Source of the DNA: Pseudomonadota bacterium
Lineage (GTDB): Bacteria; Myxococcota_A; Polyangia; Polyangiales; Polyangiaceae
Length of the DNA stretch: 33,634 nucleotides
NCBI GenBank assembly: GCA_023431345.1
Contig: JAEYWK010000088.1
Coordinates: forward strand, 1 to 33,634
Direction: 5' to 3'
The notes below the pieces were generated by a model that worked only from the letters and a program-made list of their open reading frames with translations, searched no databases and was not told where the DNA came from. Position numbers and translations under genes: made by a program. This document shows, in pieces, positions 24,101-31,151 of the stretch. Numbering within the stretch: the stretch's first letter is position 1; every line of letters begins with the position of its first letter.

Positions 24101-24942
24101 TCGGGCGCGCCGCGCGAGTCGGCCAAGCGCACCGACACCTCCGGCGCGTTGTCTTCACCGCAGACCTTCACGAGCAGCGGGTTCGGCCCAGGCTCGAGCG
24201 TGAGCTCGACACCCGAGCGATCGAAATCGTGACCGCGATAGGCCGCGTCTTTCAGCTCTTCGCGGCCATTCCAGAACAGCTTGAACGCGCCGCCTGCCCC
24301 GATGTAGGCGCGAATCTTGCGCGTACCCTTCGTCAGCTTGTCGTCTTTGACGAAGGTAGCCGCGTAGATGCACACCTTCGTCTCCGGGCGAACCAGGGCG
24401 CTCGAATCGAGCCAGCCGAACGGGAAGGCGTTGGCGATCGCGCGGTAGCGAACGGGGCGCTCTTTGCCGGTGTAGGCGCGACCGGGGGTGATGGGCGCCA
24501 TCAGCTCCGCTTCGGGCTCGAACACCTGCTCGAGGCCCGCCTTACCCTCGTTGTCGAACGGCCCCACCACCAAGAAGCTGCTCACGTAGCCGAGCCCGCG
24601 AATGCGATCCGTCGCCGCCTTCTGGTCCCCGCGTCGCGCTCGCGCGAAGGAGGCGAGCACGCCGGCGTAGCTTTGCGCCTCGGCGCCGAGCTTCTTGCTC
24701 TCGGACGCGCCGACGAGCGCTTCTTCGATGTGCTCGGCGTCCGCCCGGTCCCACAGGGTCCAGATCCGATCGATGGCCGCGTAGGCCTCGGGGCCTTCGG
24801 CGCGGTCGAGTGTGTCGAGCGCCTTCAACAGCTCCGGATGGAACACGTTCGGCACCGCCCACGCGTCCCTGACTGCACCCACGGACAGTGCAGACAGCGA
24901 CAGCGCGGCGAGCGCCGAGATGACAAAACGCCTGAGGCTCAT
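21181..24942 (-). CDS. Giant secreted DUF3857/transglutaminase-like protein with intact Cys-His-Asp triad
   Basis: A 1253-aa protein with a Sec signal peptide (MSLRRFVISALAALSLSA, cleavage near Ala30). Regions in order: helices; a beta-sandwich module (about 130-295, with FLVVGPFDNEGKAG, FKLFWNGREE and LEPGPNPLLVKVCGED); a Gly/Ala/Lys linker; TPR-like repeats (about 365-640); a DUF3857 domain (about 665-860, with RLEPGDVVELRYRVDD); a transglutaminase core (about 900-1010); and a C-terminal beta domain. The core holds Cys946 in ARGWGDCKDKA, His989 in FDHAIAYV and Asp1002 in YLDGTAEHTG, a normal papain-like triad. Such proteins are periplasmic and may cleave or cross-link peptides or glycans; the substrate is unknown. 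It is translationally coupled to the downstream degenerate copy. The ATG at 24942 was chosen by signal peptide. Confidence 0.9.
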   Translation of the reverse strand: MSLRRFVISALAALSLSALSVGAVRDAWAVPNVFHPELLKALDTLDRAEGPEAYAAIDRIWTLWDRADAEHIEEALVGASESKKLGAEAQSYAGVLASFARARRGDQKAATDRIRGLGYVSSFLVVGPFDNEGKAGLEQVFEPEAELMAPITPGRAYTGKERPVRYRAIANAFPFGWLDSSALVRPETKVCIYAATFVKDDKLTKGTRKIRAYIGAGGAFKLFWNGREELKDAAYRGHDFDRSGVELTLEPGPNPLLVKVCGEDNAPEVSVRLADSRGAPDPHLTASIDVADSQRAAERLNADAKSRSKGAAGGGGEAAKNAPPAAKHAPLGPVPLFEKLTAGKQPRARDLEAYARYLADTNGDDPALHLARDLSQRAADAEPTIERYLLASRLAEDRNQQNEWLNKAESLAKKTGKTPKELLNARAVHRRNSPNWRDASPYFDRVLAEDSDDILALAGRVELYNMAGLPRTALGVLEQAARRSPSSVNLLNMYGSQLRMLGRSADASEVEERYVMRRFDDGNYLTSMIDLAIARRNRAEAERWVDRMLAAYNGNQWALGVAARAYRSLGQPARAAATYRRSLELAPEDVGTLRALSELQGELGKRDEQLLSLREILRIRPQDRDVREYVEHLEPAKPRPDEAYAWAPDKFLNKRFLPAGGQPRRTLRDLTVSTVFANGLSSQFRQVVFQPLTEPAAAAGRQYGFAYEADRQVVQLRGARVYRTDGKIDEAIEYGEGSADDPSISMYTSARTFYVQFPRLEPGDVVELRYRVDDVTPRNEFGNYFGEIVPLQGGEPVSNAEYVLITPKERTFYFDQNIPGLELSTAVSGNQRVYRFAAKEIPALSPEPAMPPWPEVLGSVHVSTYKNWDDLGRWYWGLIKDQFDLDEETRKLAKKITEGKKTDLDKVKAVYQWVIDNTRYVALEFGIYGYKPRRCVQTVARGWGDCKDKATVIVTLLKELGIDATMVVTRTRMRGDFRSKVASFAPFDHAIAYVPSLDLYLDGTAEHTGIYELPKMDVGAVVLHVNQGKAQLTRIPNADPEKNFVRRELQVELAAKGSAKLDIDYQTGGYNAASWRDAYGSESTRRERLTRDLGGDFPGISIQEGAQGLVTSDLANNEEPVKIRVRAVAPGFARNEGDTLSMPVTSGFRLTPNYASLSQRRQAVELIAFTTLDDVYRIKLPPGAKVIAAPIDRAGTSQFGSFSIKVEQTKGEVVVRSKLSVKVPRIEPADYQAWKRFCEDADSALSPRLLVKP

Positions 24943-25163
24943 GGTGGGGAGCCGAGCGTACGGGCTCGGCAGGCCGCGCGCACGCCTCCTTACACGCGGC
25001 CTCGGGAAGCGCGGCCAAGTCACGCGCCAGCGGCAGGCTCCGCGGCCGGCCCACTTCCTGAAGCGCGCGGGTCGGCCCTACTCGTCTTGCTGACGGCGGC
25101 GCGGTCATATACAAGTGGTGACTCGGGTTTTTTAGGCTCGATAAGCTCGAGCTCGAGGCGCTG
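24943..25163. promoter_or_regulatory. Divergent promoter region between transglutaminase pair and mglBA
   Basis: This 221-nt gap must drive both divergent transcripts. On the plus strand TATACA (25108-25113) is a plausible -10 about 50 nt before mglB, with TTGCTG (25087-25092) as a short-spaced -35 candidate (15 nt). Three GCTCGA words at 25135-25157 lie between it and the mglB start. No clear promoter is seen for the minus-strand gene. Confidence 0.35.
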
Positions 25164-25646
25164 ATGGTCAATCCGCAGATGGTGATGTACGAGGAGGAGT
25201 TCAACCAGATCCAAGCGGTCGTAGACCGCCTGGTCCGGGAAGCGAACGCCAAGGTCGTCTTCATCGTCGATAAGAATGGACAGCTCATCGCGGCCAGCGG
25301 TGAGGTGGACAACATCGACACCACGTCGTTGGCGTCGCTGACGGCCGGCAACATCGCCGCGACCGGCGGCATCGCCAAGTTGCTGCGCGAGAACGAGTTC
25401 GCAACTCAGTTCCACGAAGGCGAAAAGGCCAACATTCACATCCAGCTCGTGGGCAACCGCGTGATCCTGGTCGTGATCTTCGACAGCAAGTCGAGCCTCG
25501 GCCTGGTCCGCCTGCGCGTGCGCAAGTCCAGCGAGGAGCTGAATCGCATCTTCGAGGCCCTCCTCAGCAAGGTGCAGGAGCCGGGCAGTGACTCGCCGTT
25601 CGCCGAGATCACCGACGAGGACATCGACAATCTCTTCAACGACTGA
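25164..25646 (+). CDS. mglB: MglB, roadblock/LC7-domain GAP partner of MglA
   Basis: The 160-aa length is almost identical to Myxococcus MglB. It shows VMYEEEFNQIQAVVDRLV, NAKVVFIVDKNGQLIAASG, NIDTTSLASLTAGNIAA, NEFATQFHEGEKANI, LVVIFDSKSSLGLVRLRVRK and the conserved acidic tail PFAEITDEDIDNLF. In Myxococcus a dimer of this roadblock protein stimulates MglA GTPase activity, acts also as exchange factor, and marks the lagging pole, so setting front-rear polarity for gliding and type IV pili. The ATG at 25164 is used. It is followed 12 nt later by mglA, whose GAGGAA ribosome-binding site overlaps the mglB stop. Confidence 0.95.
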   Translation: MVNPQMVMYEEEFNQIQAVVDRLVREANAKVVFIVDKNGQLIAASGEVDNIDTTSLASLTAGNIAATGGIAKLLRENEFATQFHEGEKANIHIQLVGNRVILVVIFDSKSSLGLVRLRVRKSSEELNRIFEALLSKVQEPGSDSPFAEITDEDIDNLFND

Positions 25647-25658
25647 GGAAACCGGGCG

Positions 25659-26246
25659 ATGAGCTTCATCAATTACATGGCCCGGGAGATCAACTGCAAG
25701 ATCGTCTATTACGGGCCCGGTCTCTGCGGAAAAACGACGAACCTCCAGTACATCTACGAGCGCACCAACCCCGACGCGAAGGGCAAGATGATCAGCCTCG
25801 CGACGGAGACCGAGCGCACGCTGTTCTTCGACTTTTTGCCGCTCTCGCTCGGCGAAATCCGCGGCTTCAAGACGCGCTTTCACTTGTACACGGTGCCGGG
25901 CCAGGTGTTCTACGACGCCAGCCGTAAGTTGATTCTCAAGGGTGTCGACGGCGTGATCTTCGTGGCCGACTCGCAGATGGAGCGCCTCGAAGCGAACCAA
26001 GAGAGCGTCGAGAACCTGCGCACCAATTTGGCGGAGCAGGGCTACTCGCTCGAGAAGATCCCGTACGTCATCCAGTACAACAAGCGCGATTTGCCGAACG
26101 TCGTTCCGGTCGAAGAGCTGCGCCCGCTGATCAACCCGATGAACGTGCCCGACTACGAAGCGAACGCCCGCGCCGGCGTCGGCGTGTTCGACACGCTCAA
26201 GGCCGTGAGCAAGCTCGTGTTGAACGAGCTGAAACGCGGCGGGTGA
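25659..26246 (+). CDS. mglA: MglA, Ras-like polarity GTPase
   Basis: The 195-aa length equals that of Myxococcus MglA. P-loop GPGLCGKTTN is at 19-28; intrinsic arginine-finger-type Arg53 is in ATETERTLFF; switch II YTVPGQ is at 77-82, with Thr78 and Gln82; the guanine-specificity motif NKRD is at 141-144. All residues known to matter for GTP hydrolysis with MglB are present, so it should be an active switch controlling cell polarity and motility. The ribosome-binding site GAGGAA at 25645-25650 overlaps the mglB stop (8-nt spacing). Its TGA overlaps the recX GTG start (GTGA, 26243-26246). It is the middle of a four-gene coupled operon. Confidence 0.97.
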   Translation: MSFINYMAREINCKIVYYGPGLCGKTTNLQYIYERTNPDAKGKMISLATETERTLFFDFLPLSLGEIRGFKTRFHLYTVPGQVFYDASRKLILKGVDGVIFVADSQMERLEANQESVENLRTNLAEQGYSLEKIPYVIQYNKRDLPNVVPVEELRPLINPMNVPDYEANARAGVGVFDTLKAVSKLVLNELKRGG

Positions 26247-26842
26247 CCCGCGAGGCTCGCGGCCGGCGGCCTTCAGCGCGGAAGGCGCGGGACGCAGGGC
26301 ACGCGAGGGCCGGCGAGGAGGCCGCTCCGCGTGAGCCTCTCACGCGCCAGAAGCTCGAACAGCTCGCGCTCACCTACCTCAACCGCTTCGACTGCACGGC
26401 GCAGAAGCTCAAGCAGCACCTCACGCTGCGCGCCAAGAAGGCGGGGGCAAGTGAAGAAGCGGCGGCTTGGATCTGCGAGCTGTGTGAGCGCTACCTCGGC
26501 TCGGGCGTGCTCGATGACGCTCGCTTCGCGAGAAACCTCGCGTCGCAGCTGAGCGCGCGCGGCAAGTCGGCTCGCGCCATCTCGCAGAAGCTTTCCGCGC
26601 GCGGTGTGCCCAGCGACGTCGCGAGCGAGCTGATGCAGACGCGCAAGCAGAGCGAGCCGGAGGCCGAGCTCGAGGCGGCCAGGGCCTACGTGCGCCGCCG
26701 CCGCCTCGGCCCTCACCGCAGCGCCGAAGAGCGCCAAGCCTTTCACCAGAAGGACCTGGCGTCCCTGGCTCGGCAGGGTTTCAGCTTCGACGTGGCGCGC
26801 CGCGCGCTGGGGCCTGGTCCGAGCACCGACGAGGAATTTTGA
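26243..26842 (+). CDS. recX: RecX-family regulatory protein
   Basis: The 199-aa product has a basic, disordered N-terminus of about 35 residues followed by the three-helix RecX repeats: LEQLALTYLNRFDCTAQKLK, CERYLGSGVLDDARFARNLA and ARAISQKLSARGVPSDVASE, then a C-terminal AFHQKDLASLARQGFSFDVARRAL. RecX caps or shortens RecA filaments. The GTG start overlaps the mglA stop by 4 nt, so translation is coupled to the motility GTPase rather than to recA, its more usual neighbour. Its own stop overlaps the next gene's TTG start. Confidence 0.9.
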   Translation: MTREARGRRPSARKARDAGHARAGEEAAPREPLTRQKLEQLALTYLNRFDCTAQKLKQHLTLRAKKAGASEEAAAWICELCERYLGSGVLDDARFARNLASQLSARGKSARAISQKLSARGVPSDVASELMQTRKQSEPEAELEAARAYVRRRRLGPHRSAEERQAFHQKDLASLARQGFSFDVARRALGPGPSTDEEF

Positions 26843-28833
26843 GCCGGGCGCGGCGCGGGGCCTGTGGCTGGTGCTTGCTCGGCTTGCTCGGCTGCAGCGC
26901 GGCCGTGAAGCCGCCGCCGCCGCCGCTGGCTTCGAGCGCGGACGACGAGATCGAGGCCGCGCCGCGGCGGCCCTACGCGGAGCTGATGCCGGCGTCCGCT
27001 GACGTGCCCGCTGTCGCCGGCGTTTGGTTGCGCCTCGGCAGTCCCCGGGGCTCGCTCGACAAGCTGCCGTCCTTCGCGCGCGACCTGCCGTCCTCTCTGC
27101 CCATCACGGCCCTCGACGATCAGGTGAAGTCACCCTACGGGGCCGCCGTCGCCGCCGTCATCGATCTCGCGCAGCCGGTCGACGTCGTGATGGACCTGCC
27201 GGGCTGGCTGCAATTCGACGGCGACCCGACCTGGTCGTTTCGGGTGCGTTCGCCGGAGGCCGTCCTGCGCGGCACCGTGGGTCTCACCCTGCAGCGCGTG
27301 AGCGCCGGGGTTTGGAACATCGGTCTGCCGCCCGTTTCGACGCCGCCGGAGCTCGACCCGGAGCAGGAGGGCGAAGAACAAGACTCCGAGCTCGACGACG
27401 ACCCGGGTCCGGAGGAGCTCCCGTTCACGCCGCCCGCTTGCCAGCTTCGACACGCGCCGGAGCCGGTCGGCTACCGCGTGCTGTGTGGCCCGAGCCTGCA
27501 GCGGCTCGAGCGCGACGCCGCGTTCCTCACCGCGCCCGCGCGCGACTCCGCGGCGCCGCTCGATCTGCGCGTCGCGATGGGCGGCCCCGCGTACCGCGAG
27601 GTGATCGAGCGGCACCAGCTGCTCTTCCCCGACGATCCGCCCGAAGCGGGGGCATTGCCGCGCGCTGCCTCCCGCCTGCTCCGCGACGTGGCCTTCGGCC
27701 TGCTCTCGCACGAGCAGCTCGACTTCGAGGTCGAGCTGCGCGGACAGCAGCTGCGCGCGCTGATCGAAGCTCGCTTCGACGCGCGGCTCGACGCGCCCGA
27801 GCTGCGCGCCTGGCTCGAGCAAAGCAGCGAGGCGCAACTTCCGCTCAGCTGCGCGCGGCTGCCGCGGGACGGGGCCTTTGCGGCGTGCTTCAGCGGCCTC
27901 GGTGACGACCGCGTGCACCTCGTCATCGACACGCTGATGAACGCGGCCAACGAAGACCTACAGATCACGACCCGCGACTACGCTGAGCTCTCGGCGTCGC
28001 TGACCGGTGTCGTCCCGCCGAACGGCTCGCTCAGCGCGGCCTGCGGCGTCGACGCCGCCGAAGCCTTCCGCGCGCTGACCGCGCCCGCCGTGACGGACGC
28101 GGACGAAGCCAACCGACCGCTGTCCGCGGCGAGCATCGCGTCGCTGAGCTCGGCCTTGGGCGGTTGGTGTACGTTCGGCCTGGACGTCGGGGCCGAGCGC
28201 TACCTGGCCGCGGCCGAGCGGCTGCATCGAAGCTCCGGTCTGAGCACGCCGCCCAAAGCGCCCGAGGTGAATCGGCGCTCCCGGTCGACCCTCAAACGGC
28301 GCGCTACCGCGCCGGGTTTGCCTCGCAAGACGCTGCATTTCGTCGCAGAAAATCGGCCTGATCCGAAGTACGAGCCGCCGCACGCGCTCGCGCCGCCGCC
28401 CCTGCTGCCGTTCGATCTGCACGTGCTGGTCGTCCCCGACGGTGAGCGCGTTTGGGTCGTGACCTCTCGCAGCGAAAAGCTCGCGCTCGCGCGCGCCCGT
28501 GCGCTCTTGTCGCCGCCGGCCGCCGCGCAGGGCTGGCCGGAGCTCGCCGTGTTCGACGGCTCGTCGGCGCTGGCTTTTGTGGCGTTCGACTTTGCAGGCG
28601 TGCAGGCGCTCGCCATCGACTGGGACTCGAAGCTCGAGCGCGCGCGCGCGCGCGAAGCGCTGAAATCGGCGCTGATCGTCTCCGGCAAGGCTCGCACGCT
28701 GGTGCCGCTGTGGCTCGACGTCGTGTCGCGCCGTGAAGAGCCGGGCTGGTCTCTCCGGCTGCGCAGCGAATTTCCCCTATTCTCGGTGCTTGGGGATGTC
28801 GCCGCCTCGACGCACGACAGCGAGCATCACTGA
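26839..28833 (+). CDS. Large lipoprotein of unknown function with acidic linker
   Basis: A 664-aa protein. The signal peptide has lipobox LLGC (Cys19), followed by a KPPPPP tether. Two large regions are separated by a very acidic linker (about 173-195, with EQEGEEQDSELDDD). The rest shows mixed alpha/beta character with many Leu/Ala/Arg helices (LAFAVFDFA-like beta strands near the end) and no recognised domain. The TTG start at 26839 overlaps the recX stop (TTGA) and has GAGG 4 nt upstream. The 3' end overlaps the convergent thioredoxin gene by 7 nt. A G/C alternating run of 15 nt occurs at 28638-28652. It is presumably outer-membrane or periplasm anchored; its link to mglBA is by operon position only. 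Confidence 0.8.
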   Translation: MSRARRGACGWCLLGLLGCSAAVKPPPPPLASSADDEIEAAPRRPYAELMPASADVPAVAGVWLRLGSPRGSLDKLPSFARDLPSSLPITALDDQVKSPYGAAVAAVIDLAQPVDVVMDLPGWLQFDGDPTWSFRVRSPEAVLRGTVGLTLQRVSAGVWNIGLPPVSTPPELDPEQEGEEQDSELDDDPGPEELPFTPPACQLRHAPEPVGYRVLCGPSLQRLERDAAFLTAPARDSAAPLDLRVAMGGPAYREVIERHQLLFPDDPPEAGALPRAASRLLRDVAFGLLSHEQLDFEVELRGQQLRALIEARFDARLDAPELRAWLEQSSEAQLPLSCARLPRDGAFAACFSGLGDDRVHLVIDTLMNAANEDLQITTRDYAELSASLTGVVPPNGSLSAACGVDAAEAFRALTAPAVTDADEANRPLSAASIASLSSALGGWCTFGLDVGAERYLAAAERLHRSSGLSTPPKAPEVNRRSRSTLKRRATAPGLPRKTLHFVAENRPDPKYEPPHALAPPPLLPFDLHVLVVPDGERVWVVTSRSEKLALARARALLSPPAAAQGWPELAVFDGSSALAFVAFDFAGVQALAIDWDSKLERARAREALKSALIVSGKARTLVPLWLDVVSRREEPGWSLRLRSEFPLFSVLGDVAASTHDSEHH

Positions 28834-29171
28834 GGCGAAAGCGCGTCGAGCAACTGGTCGGCGAGGGCTTCGAGGTGCCCGCGGCCGCCGAAGCCCGCTT
28901 GGCGCAGCACGATCTCGCCTCCTCGCACCCCGATGAACGTCGGGAAGCCGCGCACGCCGAGGGACGCGACCAAATCGGGCGCTTCGCCTCCGTCGATCGC
29001 GACGACTTTGAGGCGACCTTCGTAGCGCTCGGCCAGCTCGGCCAAGATGGGTGCGGCCGCCTTGCACGGTGGGCACCAATCCGCCCACACGTCGATCAGC
29101 ACCGGCACGTCGGCGCGCAAGACCTCGTGCGCGAAGCTCAAAACGTTTACGGGCACTAGCTGCTTACTCAT
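28827..29171 (-). CDS. Thioredoxin-like protein with WCPPC active site
   Basis: The 114-aa length is that of a thioredoxin. Visible are VPVLIDVWADWCPPCKAAAP (active-site cysteines 33 and 36), KVVAIDGGEAPDL and the cis-proline loop VRGFPTFIG, followed by the C-terminal beta-beta-alpha. There is no signal peptide, so it is cytosolic. The motif WCPPC instead of the WCGPC of classical TrxA suggests a shifted redox potential or a dedicated partner. It lies 30 nt downstream of the ECF sigma gene on the same strand, presumably one operon, and overlaps the 3' end of the convergent lipoprotein gene by 7 nt. Confidence 0.92.
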   Translation of the reverse strand: MSKQLVPVNVLSFAHEVLRADVPVLIDVWADWCPPCKAAAPILAELAERYEGRLKVVAIDGGEAPDLVASLGVRGFPTFIGVRGGEIVLRQAGFGGRGHLEALADQLLDALSPQ

Positions 29172-29201
29172 GCTCGTAAGAGCCAGCAGCTCCTGCGAAC
29201 G

Positions 29202-29798
29202 TTACACGGCGCGATCACTTTTTTCGAAGTGGAGCTCGAGCGTCTCGAGCAGGCGCGCCCGAAGCCGGCTGAGGCGCGTGCGCACGGCGCCATCCGTCAT
29301 CCCGAGCTCGGCGCCGATTTCCGCTGCGCTGAAATCCTCGAGCTCTGCCAGGAGCAAGATCGAGCGATCTCGTGGCGGGAGCGCGAGCAGCGCCGTGTCG
29401 AGCAGCCCCGCCAGCTCCCGGCGGGCCATTTCCTCTTCGGGATCGGCGCCGCTGATGAGCTCGGCATCCGCGTCGTGGAGGGAGGCGTCATTCTTCCGCC
29501 CGCGGCTGATGCGCCGGCACGCCGAGGCCACGACGCGCACGAGGAAACCTTCGAGGCTGCGATCGTCGCGTAGGCCAAGCAGCTGCTGCCCCGCGATCAC
29601 CAGCGCGTCTTGCACCGCGTCTTCCGCCTCGGCGCTGGTGCGGCAATGCCGGCGCCCCGCCTCGAGCAGCCGCTGGCTGTAGCAGCGCGTGATCTGGTCG
29701 AGCGCCGCTTCACTGCCGCTGCGAACGAGCTGCATCAGCCGCTCGGGGCTGCAGTCCGGGAGCGCGCCCGCTGACTCGGAGGCGAGCGGTAACCGCAT
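29202..29798 (-). CDS. ECF-type sigma-70 family factor
   Basis: About 198 aa with sigma region 2 (SPERLMQLVRSGSEAALDQI, then AEAEDAVQDALVIAGQQLL and FLVRVVASACRRISRGRK; about 18-100) and region 4 (LLALPPRDRSILLLAELEDF, AAEIGAELGMTDGAVRTRLS; about 135-190) joined by a short acidic linker. There is no region 1.1 or 3, as in ECF factors. The ATG at 29798 is taken by homology. An ATG at 29915 preceded by AAAGGGA is a real alternative adding a low-complexity 39-residue N-terminus. No anti-sigma gene is adjacent; thioredoxin follows 30 nt later. It diverges from the TPR/barrel gene. Confidence 0.88.
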   Translation of the reverse strand: MRLPLASESAGALPDCSPERLMQLVRSGSEAALDQITRCYSQRLLEAGRRHCRTSAEAEDAVQDALVIAGQQLLGLRDDRSLEGFLVRVVASACRRISRGRKNDASLHDADAELISGADPEEEMARRELAGLLDTALLALPPRDRSILLLAELEDFSAAEIGAELGMTDGAVRTRLSRLRARLLETLELHFEKSDRAV

Positions 29799-29956
29799 GG
29801 GAGAGCTCGAGCTTGAAGCCGAATCGCCGGTTGCGCCCGCGCGACGGTGCCGCGCGGCACTTATCGAAACGCGCCGCGCAAAAGCCGGCCCGGCGCCGGG
29901 GCGCTCCTTCGTCATCGTCCCTTTCACTGGCAGCGGTAACTCTGTTAGGTTGAGAC

Positions 29957-29975
29957 GAGTGCTCGCCGGGCACTC
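29957..29975. promoter_or_regulatory. Dyad (operator-like) in the sigma/TPR-barrel divergent promoter
   Basis: GAGTGC (29957-29962) and GCACTC (29970-29975) are perfect inverted arms around a 7-nt spacer. They sit 30-48 nt before the start of the TPR/barrel gene and about 160 nt before the preferred sigma start. It may be a regulator site or a small leader hairpin; a T-tract is absent. Confidence 0.4.
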
Positions 29976-30004
29976 ATGAGAGAACGCCTCGTTCGGAGGG
30001 TTGA

Positions 30005-31060
30005 ATGTCGATTGGACGCCATCTCGGTCTCGCCGCATCGTTTGCGGTTTCGTTCCTCGTCGCCACGGGCAGCGCCGCTCAGGCGCAGACCACGGACGGC
30101 AGTGGTCCCACCAAGCAGGAGCGCGCAACCGCGCGTGAGGCCTACGACAAGGGAACGCTCGCGTTCGAGAAAGGCGACTACGTCACGGCGCTCGACAGCT
30201 TCGTCAAGGCCAACGCGCTCATCCCCAGCGTGCAAGCGCTGTTCTGGATCGCGCAGGCGCAAGACCGGCTCGGCCGCACCGACGCCGCGATCGAGGCCTA
30301 CGAAGCGGTCTTGGCGCGCGCTGATTTCGCCAAGCTGGGCGAAGACAAGGCGACGACGGTGCGCGAGCGCTTGGCTGCGTTGAAGCCGGCGCCCCCGCCG
30401 CCCGCTGAGCCCACACCCCCGCCGCCCGAGCCCACGCCGGCGCCTGCCGTCGAGCCGGCGCCGGTGGAGCCTCTGCCCCCGCCGGCCCCGCCGCCGCCCG
30501 TCTCCGAACCGCCGCCGCCGGCTTCCTCGGCTGATTTCCTGCCGAAGAAGAACACGGTCGAGCTCGGCGTCATGGGCGGCGCGCTCTGGGTCTCGCCCGA
30601 TCACAACCTGGTCGGGCCCGGCAAAGAGCAAGGGGAGTTCAAGGCGACGGGCTGGCAAATCGGCGCTCGCGCCGCCTTCTTTCCGCTGAGCATCTTCGGC
30701 ATCGAAGCCGAGTACACCCACGGCTTCGGTCAGGTGAAGACGGAAGCGCCGGGCAGCTCCGGCTCCGCCAACTTCGACATGGTGCGCGGTCACTTGATCG
30801 GGCAGCTGGCGACGGCGCGCGTCGTGCCGTTCGCGCTGCTCGGCGGCGGCGTCTTGCGCGGCAGCTCCACCGAGATGGGCGACGACACCGATTTCGTGCT
30901 CGAGGGCGGGGTCGGCTTGAAGGTGATGGCCACGAAGCTACTGGTGCCTCGCCTCGACATCCGCGCCGGCATCTCGCAGAAAGAGGGCGGCGGCTTCACC
31001 GACGGCATCGCGGTGCATCCGGAAATCTTGCTCGGCCTCAGCTTCTTGCTCGGCCGCTGA
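30005..31060 (+). CDS. Secreted TPR - proline linker - outer-membrane beta-barrel-like protein
   Basis: A 351-aa protein. The Sec signal is MSIGRHLGLAASFAVSFLVA (cleavage near AQA-Q, residue 27). One or two tetratricopeptide-like repeats follow (about 40-120: AREAYDKGTLAFEKGDYVTA, QALFWIAQAQDRLGRTDAAI). A proline/glutamate-rich linker spans about 127-175. The C-terminal region of about 170 residues has alternating amphipathic strands (NTVELGVMGGALWVSP, WQIGARAAFFPLSIFGIEAE, IHPEILLGLSFLL-like end), consistent with an 8-strand outer-membrane barrel. GGAGG at 29995-29999 supports the start. This layout is common in myxobacteria. The linker probably spans the periplasm, placing the TPR near the peptidoglycan. 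Function unknown. Confidence 0.82.
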   Translation: MSIGRHLGLAASFAVSFLVATGSAAQAQTTDGSGPTKQERATAREAYDKGTLAFEKGDYVTALDSFVKANALIPSVQALFWIAQAQDRLGRTDAAIEAYEAVLARADFAKLGEDKATTVRERLAALKPAPPPPAEPTPPPPEPTPAPAVEPAPVEPLPPPAPPPPVSEPPPPASSADFLPKKNTVELGVMGGALWVSPDHNLVGPGKEQGEFKATGWQIGARAAFFPLSIFGIEAEYTHGFGQVKTEAPGSSGSANFDMVRGHLIGQLATARVVPFALLGGGVLRGSSTEMGDDTDFVLEGGVGLKVMATKLLVPRLDIRAGISQKEGGGFTDGIAVHPEILLGLSFLLGR

Positions 31061-31133
31061 ACCCGGCGTCGGGCTCGTCGCTTCAACAGGCTAATTTCAA
31101 GCACTTTCGCGAGCGGGCGGCGCTGTGTCCACC

Positions 31134-31149
31134 GGCTCCCGCGGGAGCC
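31134..31149. terminator. Perfect 16-nt palindrome between convergent genes
   Basis: GGCTCCCGCGGGAGCC is self-complementary (6-bp stem, CGCG loop) and lies in the 91-nt gap between the stops of the TPR/barrel gene and the GNAT gene. It has no T-tract on either side, so a bidirectional terminator is only likely by position. Confidence 0.45.
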
Positions 31150-31151
31150 CG

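Noticed and set aside
21247..25164. Open frame of about 1300 codons on the plus strand
   Set aside because: It is antisense to the intact transglutaminase-like gene. Its product is an Arg/His/Leu/Val-rich sequence with no domain, as expected for the mirror frame of a GC3-rich gene.
28638..28652. 15-nt alternating GC run as Z-DNA or phase-variable site
   Set aside because: It encodes ordinary Arg/Ala codons in a GC-rich gene; a dinucleotide run of this length is unremarkable at this base composition.
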